Shown here: piece by piece, positions 8,913 through 17,895 of the stretch
Numbering within the stretch: position 1 is the first letter of the stretch
Layout of the letters: the number at the start of each line of letters is the position of its first letter
Origin: CBDFKS01 sp965248905
Lineage (GTDB): Bacteria; Chloroflexota; Dehalococcoidia; Lucifugimonadales; JAGWBF01
Reading direction: 5' to 3'
Assembly: GCA_965248905.1 (NCBI GenBank)
Contig: CBDFKS010000006.1
Location: 62,001 to 126,000, forward strand
Length of the DNA: 64,000 bases
Translations under genes and position numbers: made by a program
The notes under the pieces: model-generated
Told to the model about the DNA's origin: nothing
The model's input: the letters and a program-made list of their open reading frames with translations, nothing else
The model's database searches: none

Positions 8913-9608
8913 ATGACCACACTGGAAGAGCTAAACGAACGAATAATTACCTGCGTCAAATGTCCTAGACTTGTGGAGTACAGGCAGCGGGTGGCCATCA
9001 CCAAGCGACGCATGTACAAGGACCAAGAGTACTGGGGCCGTCCTTTACATGGATTCGGAGACGCTGACGCCAAGGCGCTGCTAATTGGACTTGCCCCCGC
9101 GGCCCACGGCGGGAACCGCACGGGCCGGATCTTCACAGGGGACAGCAGCGGCAACTGGCTTTACGAGACCCTGTACAAGTTCGGATTCGCCAACCAGCCC
9201 ACGTCGGTACGCCCAGACGACGGCTTAGCCTTGACTGATGTCTACGTCACGGCAGCGGCTCGATGCGCGCCACCCGCCAACAAGCCCCTACGGGAGGAGC
9301 TGCTTGCCTGTAGGCCCTATCTTCTAGAAGAATTGAACTTGCTGAAAAGCCTAAAAATAATTGTTGCCTTTGGAAAAATCGCCTTCGATGCCTACCTAGC
9401 CGCCTACCGTCAGATGGCACCGGCTGCTCAGGCCCTCCCAACTCCACTGCCCCGGTTCGGTCACTGCGTAACGCATCAGTTGCCCAATGGAATTAGCCTA
9501 GTTGCCTCGTACCACCCCAGCCAGCAGAACACCCAAACAGGACGCCTCACCAGGGAGATGTTCGAGCAAGTCTTCGCCACCGTCCGCAGCCTGGCAGTCG
9601 AAAACTGA
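8913..9608 (+). CDS. family 5 (UDGb-type) uracil-DNA glycosylase
   Basis: 231 aa. Removes uracil and some other deaminated bases from DNA. Cysteines for an iron-sulfur cluster are present (CVKCPRL near the N-terminus, ARCAPPANKP and LLACRPYL later). Motif A is GLAPAAHGGNRTGR, which lacks the polar catalytic residue of family 4 as in other family 5 enzymes; motif B is SYHPSQQNT. Separate from its neighbours; no operon evident. Confidence 0.9.
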   Translation: MTTLEELNERIITCVKCPRLVEYRQRVAITKRRMYKDQEYWGRPLHGFGDADAKALLIGLAPAAHGGNRTGRIFTGDSSGNWLYETLYKFGFANQPTSVRPDDGLALTDVYVTAAARCAPPANKPLREELLACRPYLLEELNLLKSLKIIVAFGKIAFDAYLAAYRQMAPAAQALPTPLPRFGHCVTHQLPNGISLVASYHPSQQNTQTGRLTREMFEQVFATVRSLAVEN

Positions 9609-9639
9609 CTACATGTAGCCAATCGGCCTCGCTATTTCC

Positions 9640-9720
9640 CTGCTCCTAGTTCCCCATTCCCCTCTCCTCGTTCCCCGTTCCTACTTCCCAGTTCCCACTT
9701 CCCGCTTCCTACTTCCCCCC
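9640..9720. repeat. imperfect 7-bp tandem repeat
   Basis: On the minus strand the region reads as about eleven variants of GGGAAGT, GGGAACT, GGGAACG and AGGAAGC in tandem. It covers the stop codon of the MFS gene and encodes that protein's last dozen residues (GGSRKREVGTGK). Confidence 0.7.
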
Positions 9721-11033
9721 AAGGATCGAGGATAGGAAGGAACAGGCCTCGGACCACCAAGCACGGGGTAAACAACAGCTCCTAATCCGCTAAGAACCAC
9801 GAGAATAATGAACGGTATGGTGTAGCTATCAAAGGTGTCATACATATAGCCCGTAAAAACAGGCATGATGAACATGAGAAGGTTGTTGGGGATCATGGAG
9901 ATGCCCGTGATACTAGCAAAGGCTCGTCGGCCGAAATAGACACCCCGGATGGCCGTTGTAAGCGGAACTCGTCCACCGAAGCCCACACCCATGATTACCG
10001 CATAGATGAACGCTACGGGAGCGCTCTCCGTAAACAGCAGGACAGCCACCGCCACAGTCTGAATCGATGTGAATACGAACAGGGCCGACCGGATCGGCAC
10101 CCGATCACCTAGGTAACCCCCAATCAGGTTGAATGCGGCACTAACGGCCGTGTACGTAGCTACGACCAGCCCCACCGTTTGCAGGGAGAGCCCCCGGTCT
10201 AGATAGAGCATGGAACCCAGGTGGACCGTTATTGTCACGATGACACAAGAGGAACAGGCATGTGCCAACGTAATCAGCCAGAACGCCCGGGTCCTTATCG
10301 CCTCCTGCCATGTGAGACCAGATTCTTCGGTGACCGGTTGGGAGGTTCCAGGCCTTGAGGACTCAACGGATACCGCACCCTCCGAGTCGCCGTCCGGACG
10401 CTGTCCGTAATCTTCGGGCCTATCTCGCACCAGCCGCGACAGAGGAAATGCCAGGATTAGAATAGTTACTCCTATTCCGACAGCTACGGTCCTCCACCGA
10501 TCGAGGCCGAACTGGTCGGGATCTATGGACCAAGCGAGGGCAGGCACCAACAGCACCCCCACTGCCGTTGAAACGGCTGCGGCCCGTGACATCGCCGTGG
10601 CCCGTCTACGGATGAACCAGCTATTGAGCACGGTCATCATAGGGAGCCAGGTGCCAAGCCCGGCTCCCAAGTTCATAACTACAAACACTAAGTAGAACTG
10701 CCACAGGTTCTGGATCTGACTGAATAGGAGGAAGCCTCCTCCCATAATCAATAGGCCGATGCGCGTCATTCTCCTAGGCCCCAGCTTATCTATGAGGTAC
10801 CCTCCCAGAGGACCCGATATCGAGCCCTCAACCCGGGTAAGGGAGAACGCCAGAGAAAGCTGTGCCCGGCTCCATTGAAAGCGACTTTCCAACACAGGAA
10901 ACCAGGCCGTCATGCCAAAGAATAGGGGCACGTTGGCCAGCATCATAACAAAGCCACCTATTACCACCAGCTTCCAGCCGTAGAACATTCCCTTTATGTG
11001 TCTAAATGGGTTTATCAGATCACTTAATTGCAT
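9681..11033 (-). CDS. MFS transporter, oxalate/formate antiporter-like
   Basis: 450 aa, twelve predicted membrane helices in two halves with a central soluble loop (residues about 200-240). The start FYGWKLVVIGGFVMM and the segment GGYLIDKLGPRRM between helices 2 and 3 are typical of monocarboxylate/oxalate-formate type carriers. Two related carriers lie at 24638-25939 and 33600-34940, each beside catabolic genes, so import or export of organic acids is likely; the substrate is unknown. The C-terminal tail is encoded by a heptad repeat (9640-9720) and is probably not ancestral. Confidence 0.88.
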   Translation of the reverse strand: MQLSDLINPFRHIKGMFYGWKLVVIGGFVMMLANVPLFFGMTAWFPVLESRFQWSRAQLSLAFSLTRVEGSISGPLGGYLIDKLGPRRMTRIGLLIMGGGFLLFSQIQNLWQFYLVFVVMNLGAGLGTWLPMMTVLNSWFIRRRATAMSRAAAVSTAVGVLLVPALAWSIDPDQFGLDRWRTVAVGIGVTILILAFPLSRLVRDRPEDYGQRPDGDSEGAVSVESSRPGTSQPVTEESGLTWQEAIRTRAFWLITLAHACSSCVIVTITVHLGSMLYLDRGLSLQTVGLVVATYTAVSAAFNLIGGYLGDRVPIRSALFVFTSIQTVAVAVLLFTESAPVAFIYAVIMGVGFGGRVPLTTAIRGVYFGRRAFASITGISMIPNNLLMFIMPVFTGYMYDTFDSYTIPFIILVVLSGLGAVVYPVLGGPRPVPSYPRSLGGSRKREVGTGK

Positions 11034-11380
11034 GAGCGAGCACCAGTGCTGTTCTCATTGATATCTCTTAGCCAATCACCCATGATGCCGGTCGATAGCG
11101 CAACATGTCACGCCGTTGGGGTGACTTCACTGCGCGTCCGGTCAACCAGATGCCTGTTCAAGGAAGTCGGTAGACAGCCCTATCCTAATATCCTTGCCTA
11201 CGATTCGCAAGCTGGCTTCTGCCCCGATTCCACCGAACACACTTGACAAACCCTTTTCGCTTTGCCAAACTTCAGTCTGTCTAACGTGGCTTCCTAACTA
11301 TAGCTACAGCCATAAATCACTGGAGTCGCCTGCAGCAAGTTGAAAGAGCGTTCTTAACCCATCTACGGAGGACATGCAAC
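11034..11380. other. intergenic region between divergent genes
   Basis: 347 bases between the MFS carrier (minus) and an alpha/beta hydrolase (plus). No gene, RNA or clear promoter hexamers recognised; only the GGAGGA ribosome site at 11367-11372. Confidence 0.4.
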
Positions 11381-12163
11381 ATGACTACTACCCAAAGCTG
11401 GACCGAACAGTTCGTCACCATCGCGGGAGCGAAAATCCAGGTGTTGAAGGGGGGCAGCGGTACGCCTCTGGTGGTACTTCACGGTGCGGGGGGCAATCCC
11501 GGCTGGATGGCCTACCATCAGTCCCTGTCAGAGCATTTCACTGTCTATGCGCCTTCCCATCCCGGCTATGACAAATCTGACCGCACTTCCTGGATTAGCA
11601 CCATCAATGATATGGCCCACTTTTACCTCGGCTTCTTGGATAATCTCGAACAGGGCCCCGTGCCCCTGATGGGCTTCTCCATGGGTGGCTGGATCGCAGC
11701 TGAAATTGCGGCAATGTCTCCCCATCGACTGAAGGGCATTGTACTCGTGAACGCTATTGGCATTAGGCCCAAGGTGGGTGAGATTGCCGAGACTCTTATG
11801 GTGTCCCCGAAAGACACACAGAAGCTGGCTTATTACGACCAGAGCAAAGCGCCCAACCTCGACGAGCTCAGCCCAGAAGATGAGGCATTGCGGTGGTCCA
11901 ATAGGGCCATGGCATCACGCCTCCTGTGGAAGCCCTACATGCACAATCCCAACCTCCCCGAATACCTCAAGCTCACGAAAGTGCCCAGTCTCATCATATG
12001 GGGACGCGAGGACGGTATAGTTCCTTTGAACTGTGGCGAGATTTACCACGATGCACTAGAAGGCTCAAAGCTACATATTATCGACCAGTGTGGCCATTCG
12101 CCCCAGGTAGAGACGCCCAAGGAGTTCCTGGACGCGAGCCTGGCCTTCCTATCGAAGCTATAA
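11381..12163 (+). CDS. alpha/beta hydrolase
   Basis: 260 aa single-domain hydrolase. Oxyanion segment LHGAGGNPGW, nucleophile elbow GFSMGG (S100), acid D210 (GREDGIVP) and histidine H238 (QCGHSPQVE) make a complete triad. GGAGGA lies 8 bases before the ATG. It is followed on the same strand by an internally deleted LLM protein and an SMP-30 lactonase, a set that suggests an oxidation-hydrolysis route, but the substrate is unknown. Confidence 0.88.
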   Translation: MTTTQSWTEQFVTIAGAKIQVLKGGSGTPLVVLHGAGGNPGWMAYHQSLSEHFTVYAPSHPGYDKSDRTSWISTINDMAHFYLGFLDNLEQGPVPLMGFSMGGWIAAEIAAMSPHRLKGIVLVNAIGIRPKVGEIAETLMVSPKDTQKLAYYDQSKAPNLDELSPEDEALRWSNRAMASRLLWKPYMHNPNLPEYLKLTKVPSLIIWGREDGIVPLNCGEIYHDALEGSKLHIIDQCGHSPQVETPKEFLDASLAFLSKL

Positions 12164-12210
12164 GAGCTCTCGTGACGTGTAGCCCACCCACCCATGATTA
12201 GGAGCCGATT

Positions 12211-12651
12211 ATGGTCCAGCAGCTAGCCAGACCCAAGGATACGGTGGAAGTCTACTGGTTCTCTGAGCAGCCATACGGCCACGTCACCGATGAAGACCTT
12301 GAGAAGTACGACTCTGGACGCCTAGGCTTTCCCAACAGCCATTTCGACCCATTAAAAGCCCACGTACTATACAACCAGTACCACGAGGAGTACGCCCAAG
12401 CCGATGAGGTCGGCTTCGATGGCATCATGAGCAACGAGCAGCTCCAGCAGGTGAACAATATAATCGTAGGCAATCCTGATACCGTGACCAGGAAGCTGAC
12501 AGAGGTCATAGAGCGCCTGAGTCCCGGCTACCTTCATATATACGGAAACGAGGGAGCTATGGACTATAAGGGCGTGACGCGCTCCATCGAGCTGCTGGGC
12601 AAAGAGGTCATACCAGCTCTCCACGAGGTCAAGCTACAGCCCTACGAGTAG
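12211..12651 (+). CDS. LLM-class flavin-dependent oxidoreductase, internally deleted remnant
   Basis: 146 aa against roughly 340-400 in the family. The N-terminal segment (VEVYWFSEQPYGHV ... EVGFDGIMSNE) is the first strand and helix of the luciferase-like TIM barrel. After residue about 77 it jumps directly to the C-terminal segment (IVGNPDTVTRKL ... YLHIYGNEG ... LLGKEVIPAL). The barrel core with most FMN and substrate contacts is gone, so the product is unlikely to be active. The frame survives the deletion, and an AGGAG site precedes the ATG. A full-length relative lies at 26370-27482. Confidence 0.75.
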   Translation: MVQQLARPKDTVEVYWFSEQPYGHVTDEDLEKYDSGRLGFPNSHFDPLKAHVLYNQYHEEYAQADEVGFDGIMSNEQLQQVNNIIVGNPDTVTRKLTEVIERLSPGYLHIYGNEGAMDYKGVTRSIELLGKEVIPALHEVKLQPYE

Positions 12652-12697
12652 GGAAGCTGCCGCATTAGGGAAGCCACTTTTAAGTTAAGAGGGAGAT

Positions 12698-13546
12698 ATG
12701 TGCGCCAAATTGTCTGACCTGATTCCAGACCAGGAGCCCAAGAGGCTCGCTACCGGTCTGCAGTTTACTGAGGGACCGGTGTGGAATCCTGAAGGATATC
12801 TGCTGTTCAGCGACATTCCCGCCAACATCATCTACCGCTGGGCCCAGGGAGAATCGGCAAAGCCTCATATCACCCCCAGCGGCCAGTCCAACGGCCTCAC
12901 TTACGACAAACAAGGACGGCTGATAGCCTGCGAGCACGCCGGCAGGCGTGTTTCTCGAATGGATTCCAACGGCGAGATGGCAACGGTGGTTGGCAGCTAC
13001 CAGGGCACCGAGCTGAACAGCCCCAACGACGTCGTGGTGCACTCAAACGGTAGTATCTACTTCACGGATCCGCCCTACGGCCGCCTGCCCGAGTTGGGTG
13101 AGCTGGGCTTCTTCGGAGTCTATCGCATCGACCTCGACGGCAGCTTACACCTGTTGCTGGACGACATGGTCCGACCCAACGGCCTGGCCTTCTCTCCTGA
13201 CGAGTCGGTTCTCTACATCGATGACTCCCAGCACCGGCACACCCGTGTCTTCGACTTGCAGTCCGATGGCTCTCTGGCCAATGGCCGGCTCTTCATGGAC
13301 ATGGACGTGGAGGCCCAGGGCAATCCCGACGGAATGAAGATCGACGTGGAGGGCAACGTTTACATTACTGGCGGCGGAGGCCTGTGGGTGATAGACCCCA
13401 GCGGCAACCATCTGGGCACATTCCCACTCCCTGAGATACCATCTAACATAGCCTTCGGCGGCCCCGACAACCGCACCCTGTACATCACCGCCCGAACTTC
13501 CGTCTACAGCCTCGAGGGCAACGTCCCCGGTATGAAGACGTATTAG
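12698..13546 (+). CDS. SMP-30/gluconolactonase family protein
   Basis: 282 aa six-bladed propeller. Metal ligands are recognisable: the glutamate in FTEGPVW, the asparagine in NSPNDVV, RPNGLAFSPDE and the aspartate in LYIDDS. Enzymes of this family open sugar lactones or hydrolyse other esters with a divalent metal. GAGGGAG lies close to the ATG. Third gene of the plus-strand run after the hydrolase and LLM remnant. Confidence 0.88.
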   Translation: MCAKLSDLIPDQEPKRLATGLQFTEGPVWNPEGYLLFSDIPANIIYRWAQGESAKPHITPSGQSNGLTYDKQGRLIACEHAGRRVSRMDSNGEMATVVGSYQGTELNSPNDVVVHSNGSIYFTDPPYGRLPELGELGFFGVYRIDLDGSLHLLLDDMVRPNGLAFSPDESVLYIDDSQHRHTRVFDLQSDGSLANGRLFMDMDVEAQGNPDGMKIDVEGNVYITGGGGLWVIDPSGNHLGTFPLPEIPSNIAFGGPDNRTLYITARTSVYSLEGNVPGMKTY

Positions 13547-13700
13547 GCGTCCTTTAGCATTTCCTCATATCTTACCCCTAGAAAATATACCCCATACTTA
13601 TCAATGCTCGGCATGGCCTGGCCTTTCAGAAGAGTCGAGGTTATTCCCCCGTAAACTCCACAGCTCGTGAAAAGCCTGGACAACTAGCTTGAGTGGAACT

Positions 13701-13770
13701 GTAGACCCAGATAGAATAGTCTACAAAGTTCGAATCCGGTTTGGCCCAACAGCATAATTCGAACTCGTAG
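13701..13770. promoter_or_regulatory. overlapping inverted repeats upstream of the ParB-like/methylase module
   Basis: GTAGAC (13701-13706) pairs with GTCTAC (13719-13724). Overlapping it, CTAC-AA-AGTTCGAAT (13721-13735) pairs with ATTCGAACT-C-GTAG (13757-13770). The two alternative hairpins share one arm. They lie about 95 bases before the ParB-like gene and could be an operator or an RNA switch. GTTCGAATCC resembles a tRNA T-loop, but no tRNA can be folded here. The rest of 13547-13863 holds nothing recognisable. Confidence 0.4.
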
Positions 13771-13863
13771 ACATCCTGTAGTTCTAGTAACCTTCTGCAC
13801 GAATTGGCCAAGACCGCACACACGACCTGCAGGTGACGGGACCCACAAAGGGGAGGTGGTAAG

Positions 13864-15207
13864 ATGGTTCAGGCAACAAAGACCGGTGTGCGCTCGTTCT
13901 TTCTGGAAAACTTGCTTTTGAACAGCGAGAATCCGCGGCACGAACCCGTTACGAACCAAGTGGATGCTATTCGCACGATCGCGCAGTCTCAAGGTAGAAA
14001 ACTGGTGAACCTCGCTAAAGACATAGTTGAAAATGGCCTGAATCCAATGGAATTGATAATGGTGATCCCAACTGAGCAAAACAACAGGGTCGTCGTCGTA
14101 GAAGGGAACAGAAGAGTCGCGGCTCTTAAGTTACTGGGCAACCCCGATTTGCTGGCATCACTCGAACTAAGTAAGCCCAGGACCAAGCAGTACAAAGACT
14201 TGCAGGAGCAAACTCAGGACTCCTTACCCCAGGAGATCATGTGTGCTGTAGTCAGCCCAGAAGATGCAGAGCACTGGATGATGCTCAAGCACACGGGTGA
14301 AAACGAGGGTGCTGGAGTCGTTCCGTGGACCACAGTATCGAGAGACCGATTTCGCGGTGGATCACCTGCCTTGCAGGCTCTAGCTACAGTCGAAAAGCAT
14401 GGCTACATCACGGAACAGATGAAAGCTGAACATCCGAATATCCCCATTACGAACGTGTCTCGTTTTCTAATTACGCCCGACGTGTCTCGTTTTCTAATTA
14501 CGCCCGAAGCGAGACAGATGATCGGTGTGGTTGTGGAGGACAACACCGTTGCGTTTGACTCAGAGGAGGCAGTGGGGCGGCTCGCTTTGCTGGTGCAGGA
14601 TGTCCTAACGAGGAGAATAAACGTTAACCGACTGAGAACGAAAGAGGACCGAGTGTCTTATGCCCAAGAGCTGCTTTCAAGGGAGCTACCAAGTGTGGCT
14701 TCCCAGGAGACCGGCGGCAAACAGGAGGGCAAACGGCAAGAGCAGAAAAAGGGGCAGGTAATCCCTAAGCGCACAACATTAGCACCCAAGAATCTCAAGC
14801 TCGCAATCTCGCGAACCCGCATCGCCAAGATTTATGATGAGCTGCGGAAGCTCGATGTCAGCAAATTCACTAACGCCGCAGCAGTCTTGTTACGGGTCTT
14901 TGTCGAGATGAGCGTCGACGACTACGCGGCCCAGAAGGAAATTTCGCTTAAAGAAAAGAAGGGAGACCGGGACTTCAACCTAAGGAAGAAGATCATAACA
15001 CTAACCAACTACATGCGTGACCACAACCTCCGCGACAGATCCCAACTCCACGGAATTCGGGCAATAGCAAATAACAAAGACCATGTCCTCTCTATCGACA
15101 GTTGGCATGCCTACATCCACAACCAGCACTACAACCCGATTCCTTCTGAACTGGTCATCAATTGGGACAATATCCAACCATTCATCGAGGAGATCTGGAA
15201 GGAATGA
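13864..15207 (+). CDS. ParB N-terminal-like domain protein paired with a DNA methylase
   Basis: 447 aa. The N-terminal 110 residues have the ParB/Srx nuclease-like fold pattern, with NLLLNSENPRHEP and VVVVEGNRRVAALKLL (the EGNRR box). A middle region with helix-turn-helix character follows, then a Lys/Gln-rich linker (about residues 285-305) and an all-helical C-terminal domain (VSKFTNAAAVLLRVFVEMS ... LRDRSQLHGIRAIANNKDH). It is not a chromosome-partition ParB: no parA is near and no parS was found. It overlaps the DNA adenine methylase gene by ATGA, so the two are translated together; such pairs occur in mobile or defence-related loci. A 27-bp tandem duplication lies inside (14454-14507). 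Confidence 0.72.
   Translation: MVQATKTGVRSFFLENLLLNSENPRHEPVTNQVDAIRTIAQSQGRKLVNLAKDIVENGLNPMELIMVIPTEQNNRVVVVEGNRRVAALKLLGNPDLLASLELSKPRTKQYKDLQEQTQDSLPQEIMCAVVSPEDAEHWMMLKHTGENEGAGVVPWTTVSRDRFRGGSPALQALATVEKHGYITEQMKAEHPNIPITNVSRFLITPDVSRFLITPEARQMIGVVVEDNTVAFDSEEAVGRLALLVQDVLTRRINVNRLRTKEDRVSYAQELLSRELPSVASQETGGKQEGKRQEQKKGQVIPKRTTLAPKNLKLAISRTRIAKIYDELRKLDVSKFTNAAAVLLRVFVEMSVDDYAAQKEISLKEKKGDRDFNLRKKIITLTNYMRDHNLRDRSQLHGIRAIANNKDHVLSIDSWHAYIHNQHYNPIPSELVINWDNIQPFIEEIWKE
14454..14507 (+). repeat. perfect 27-bp tandem duplication inside the ParB-like gene
   Basis: Two identical 27-base units, each encoding VSRFLITP plus an acidic residue; the frame is kept. Probably a recent slippage event. 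Confidence 0.9.
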
Positions 15208-16088
15208 GCTCAACTGCTCACCTCCCCCCTCACAACTTCAGAAGCCCTTTGCGGTACCCGGGTGGGAAGGGCGTACTGGCCGACTTCATGAAACTAGTTA
15301 CTCGAGAAAACGAACTGCTTGATGGCCATTACGTCGAAGTTTATGCTGGAGGGGCGGCTATCGCGTGGTCTCTGCTCTTTAGTGAGTACGCTCAGGATGT
15401 CCATATCAATGACCTTAACCCGTCAATCTACGCATTTTGGCGATCGTTATTCGACCAAACTGACGAACTCTGCGCTCTCATTGAAGCCGTCGATGTAACA
15501 ATGGAGGAATGGCACCGGCATCGCGAGATTCAGGCGTCTTCCACAAAGCATAGTTTACTTGATGTCGGTTTTAGCACATTTTTCCTCAACCGTACGAACC
15601 GCTCCGGGATTCTAAAAGGGGGAATGATCGGCGGAAAAGAACAGTCCGGAAAGTGGAAGCTGAACGCCCGGTTCAATAAAGCAGACCTGGTCGCCAGAAT
15701 TAGACGAATCGCCAGGTACCGCGACAGAGTTCATATATACCAGAGAGACGCGGCCGATTTTATACAGGAGCAACTTCCAAAACTGCCACATAATACCTTG
15801 GTGTACCTAGACCCTCCGTACTACTGTAAAGGGAAGGATTTATATGAGGATCATTACGATATAGACGACCATGCGGGTATCGCAGACTTGGTAGCTGAAA
15901 TCGAACAGCCATGGATAGTGTCATACGATTCCGTCCCGGAGGTCAATCGTCTATACAGCCCATTTCGAAGTCTTGAGTATAGAATCAGCTATAGTGCGCA
16001 AAAACAATACTCGGGCTTCGAGGTCATGTTCTTTGGCCCAGGTGTGCAGATACCCAAGATTAAAGATCCGCTGAGGTGCAAACCATGA
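15204..16088 (+). CDS. DNA adenine methylase, Dam/D12 class
   Basis: 294 aa. N6-adenine methyltransferase: RSPLRYPGGKG and EVYAGGAAIAWSL form the S-adenosylmethionine site, NDLNPSIYAFW follows, and VYLDPPYYCKG holds the catalytic DPPY. The C-terminal SYSAQKQYSGFEVMFF is typical of D12 enzymes. The ATG at 15204 overlaps the TGA of the ParB-like gene. No restriction endonuclease was found on either side, so it is an orphan methylase or acts with the ParB-like partner. Recognition sequence unknown (GATC is common in this class but not assured). Confidence 0.9.
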   Translation: MSSTAHLPPHNFRSPLRYPGGKGVLADFMKLVTRENELLDGHYVEVYAGGAAIAWSLLFSEYAQDVHINDLNPSIYAFWRSLFDQTDELCALIEAVDVTMEEWHRHREIQASSTKHSLLDVGFSTFFLNRTNRSGILKGGMIGGKEQSGKWKLNARFNKADLVARIRRIARYRDRVHIYQRDAADFIQEQLPKLPHNTLVYLDPPYYCKGKDLYEDHYDIDDHAGIADLVAEIEQPWIVSYDSVPEVNRLYSPFRSLEYRISYSAQKQYSGFEVMFFGPGVQIPKIKDPLRCKP

Positions 16089-16210
16089 CATCCAGGTGGG
16101 ACCCGAAAAGCCACGACAGCGGAGGATTTTGAGCCCACTCGATTTGTCCTTCAGGTAGCAATTCCCTTATGCATACTAAGCCACGAGGTCCTGTCATTGC
16201 CAGGCCGATC

Positions 16211-17125
16211 TCACCCCCGCACACGGCCACGCAGCCACCCGCACAGCAGGTCCACCGCGATCACCAGGATAACGTACCAGATGAGCAGCAACGCCACGTC
16301 CGTGTAGTGGAAAAAGCTCATCCTCAGGCTGAACTCCCTCCCCAAGCCACCTGCGTTGACGAACCCCACCACTATGGTCGTTCGTATGACCACTTCCCAG
16401 CGGTACAGCATATAAGTGACAAACTGGGGGAGGGCCTGGGGCAGGATTCCATAAGCCAGCATCTGAAAGTTCCCGGCTCCTGCCGCCCGCAGGGACCTGG
16501 CCGGACGGGTGTCCAGGTCCTCCACAACCTCGGCGGAGAGCTTGCCCAATATTCCGTAGTTGTGTAGAGCTAAGGCCAGAGCCCCTGGCAGTATTCCCGG
16601 AGACAGGAAGAAGATGATAATCATGGCCAGGACCAGCTCGGGGATTCCACGGGTGAAGATAAAGACGATTCTGAGAAAAAAATAGAGCCCCTTCGAGACC
16701 ACGCGCGGACCCGGGCGGGCAGGGGCCAGCTCTCCCATGGCGACATTGCGTGCCGCTGGTAGGAAGGTGAGCAGCACACCTGCACCCGCGAATGTGATGG
16801 CCAGAATGCTCATGGCCAGGGTCTCGGCTGCCAGCTTTCCCATGTCTGCCCATCTGCTGAGTTGAAGAAACGCTGTTTGGCCGGCGACACCCTTCCCGGC
16901 TAGCTGGCCAATGAAATCTCCGGCCCTGTCCCATGTTGCGGCTTCGAACAGGTCTCCGATGCCGCTGTCGTCGCCGAAGATGATGAATCCCCAGGATGCA
17001 GCCACCAGAATCGCGAATACGATAAAGGACAGGCCGACGAACCCGATGCGAGGTCTCGCATTCTGTAAGCGTTGGGCGGGAGTAACTCCTTCTTCAATGC
17101 CCGTACGACCGAGTCTCATCCTCAT
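16211..17125 (-). CDS. phnE: ABC transporter permease, PhnE type (second)
   Basis: 304 aa membrane permease of the phosphonate/selenate-type importer. Helices are visible at FVGLSFIVFAILVAASWGFIIF, LAMSILAITFAGAGVLLTFL, IPELVLAMIIIFFL and VALLLIWYVILVIAVDLL. The EAA-like loop that contacts the ATPase is EVVEDLDTRPARSLRAAGAG. The ATG at 17125 overlaps the TGA of the upstream permease gene (ATGA); the open frame upstream of it is a shadow. Confidence 0.88.
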   Translation of the reverse strand: MRMRLGRTGIEEGVTPAQRLQNARPRIGFVGLSFIVFAILVAASWGFIIFGDDSGIGDLFEAATWDRAGDFIGQLAGKGVAGQTAFLQLSRWADMGKLAAETLAMSILAITFAGAGVLLTFLPAARNVAMGELAPARPGPRVVSKGLYFFLRIVFIFTRGIPELVLAMIIIFFLSPGILPGALALALHNYGILGKLSAEVVEDLDTRPARSLRAAGAGNFQMLAYGILPQALPQFVTYMLYRWEVVIRTTIVVGFVNAGGLGREFSLRMSFFHYTDVALLLIWYVILVIAVDLLCGWLRGRVRG

Positions 17126-17862
17126 CCCACCAGCCGTCGCCGCACCATAGTGCTCCACACGTCCACGACCAGAATCAAGAGCACCATGAAGAACAGCATG
17201 GTCCACACTTGACCGTACAGTAGATCGTCCAAGGAAAGCTGAATCTGATAACCCAGACCGGCGATGCCAACAAAGCTCATGATGGCCGCTGCACGAATGG
17301 CGCATTCGAAGCGGTAGAAGGTGTAGCTCAACATATCGGGAAGGGCCATGACCAGCCTTCCGTAGATCAATACCTTCCACTGGGAAGCGCCGGAGGTCCT
17401 TAAGGAGCGTAACGGTTGCTCGGGGACGTCGTTGAGTATCTCAGCGTAGATACGACCAAGAATTCCCGCATAGGGGATCGCCAGGGCCAGGATGGCCGCT
17501 ATGGGAGAGAGGCCGACGGCGGCTACGAAGAGCCACGCCCAAACCAGCTCGTGAATGGAGCGGCTGACAGCGAGGTAACCCCGAGTTATGACAACCACTG
17601 GCCAGCGTAAACGGGCCGACCTAGTTAGGCTACCCGACGCGATGATGCCCAGAGGCAGACCGAACAAGACGGCCAGGGTGATTCCAGCCACGGCATAAGC
17701 AATCGTATACCAGGTAGCTTCCAGAGCCAGCGTCAAAAAGGAGGGAGAGAGATCGGGGCTAAACATAGCGCCGAAGAACTCTTTGGCGGCATGGGCGCCC
17801 CCAGTGTGTACCAGAGGACCGCCCCAATCGATCGACGACAGGCTCCAGGCCAGGACTCCCAC
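17122..17862 (-). CDS. phnE: ABC transporter permease, PhnE type (first)
   Basis: 246 aa from GTG 17862. Helices at FLTLALEATWYTIAYAVAGITLAVLF, LVWAWLFVAAVGLSPIAAILALAIPY and the C-terminal MLFFMVLLILVVDVW; the EAA-like loop is EILNDVPEQPLRSLRTSGAS. The frame is open upstream to 17967 and reads through a likely first helix (SRGLLSILLVGVLAWSL), but contains no ATG, GTG or TTG there. A dispersed repeat at 17896-17950 occupies that stretch and may have displaced the original start. From GTG 17862 the first helix would be shortened. Confidence 0.82.
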   Translation of the reverse strand: MGVLAWSLSSIDWGGPLVHTGGAHAAKEFFGAMFSPDLSPSFLTLALEATWYTIAYAVAGITLAVLFGLPLGIIASGSLTRSARLRWPVVVITRGYLAVSRSIHELVWAWLFVAAVGLSPIAAILALAIPYAGILGRIYAEILNDVPEQPLRSLRTSGASQWKVLIYGRLVMALPDMLSYTFYRFECAIRAAAIMSFVGIAGLGYQIQLSLDDLLYGQVWTMLFFMVLLILVVDVWSTMVRRRLVG

Positions 17863-17895
17863 CAGTAAGATAGAGAGGAGGCCGCGGCTTTCCAG

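Noticed and set aside
9640..9720. CRISPR-like array
   Set aside because: Units are 7 bp, contiguous and without spacers.
13721..13770. GTTCGAATCC as a tRNA T-loop
   Set aside because: No acceptor or anticodon stem can be built around it; it is part of an inverted repeat instead.
13864..15207. Chromosome-partition ParB near an origin
   Set aside because: No parA, no parS-like 16-bp palindromes and it is coupled to a methylase instead.
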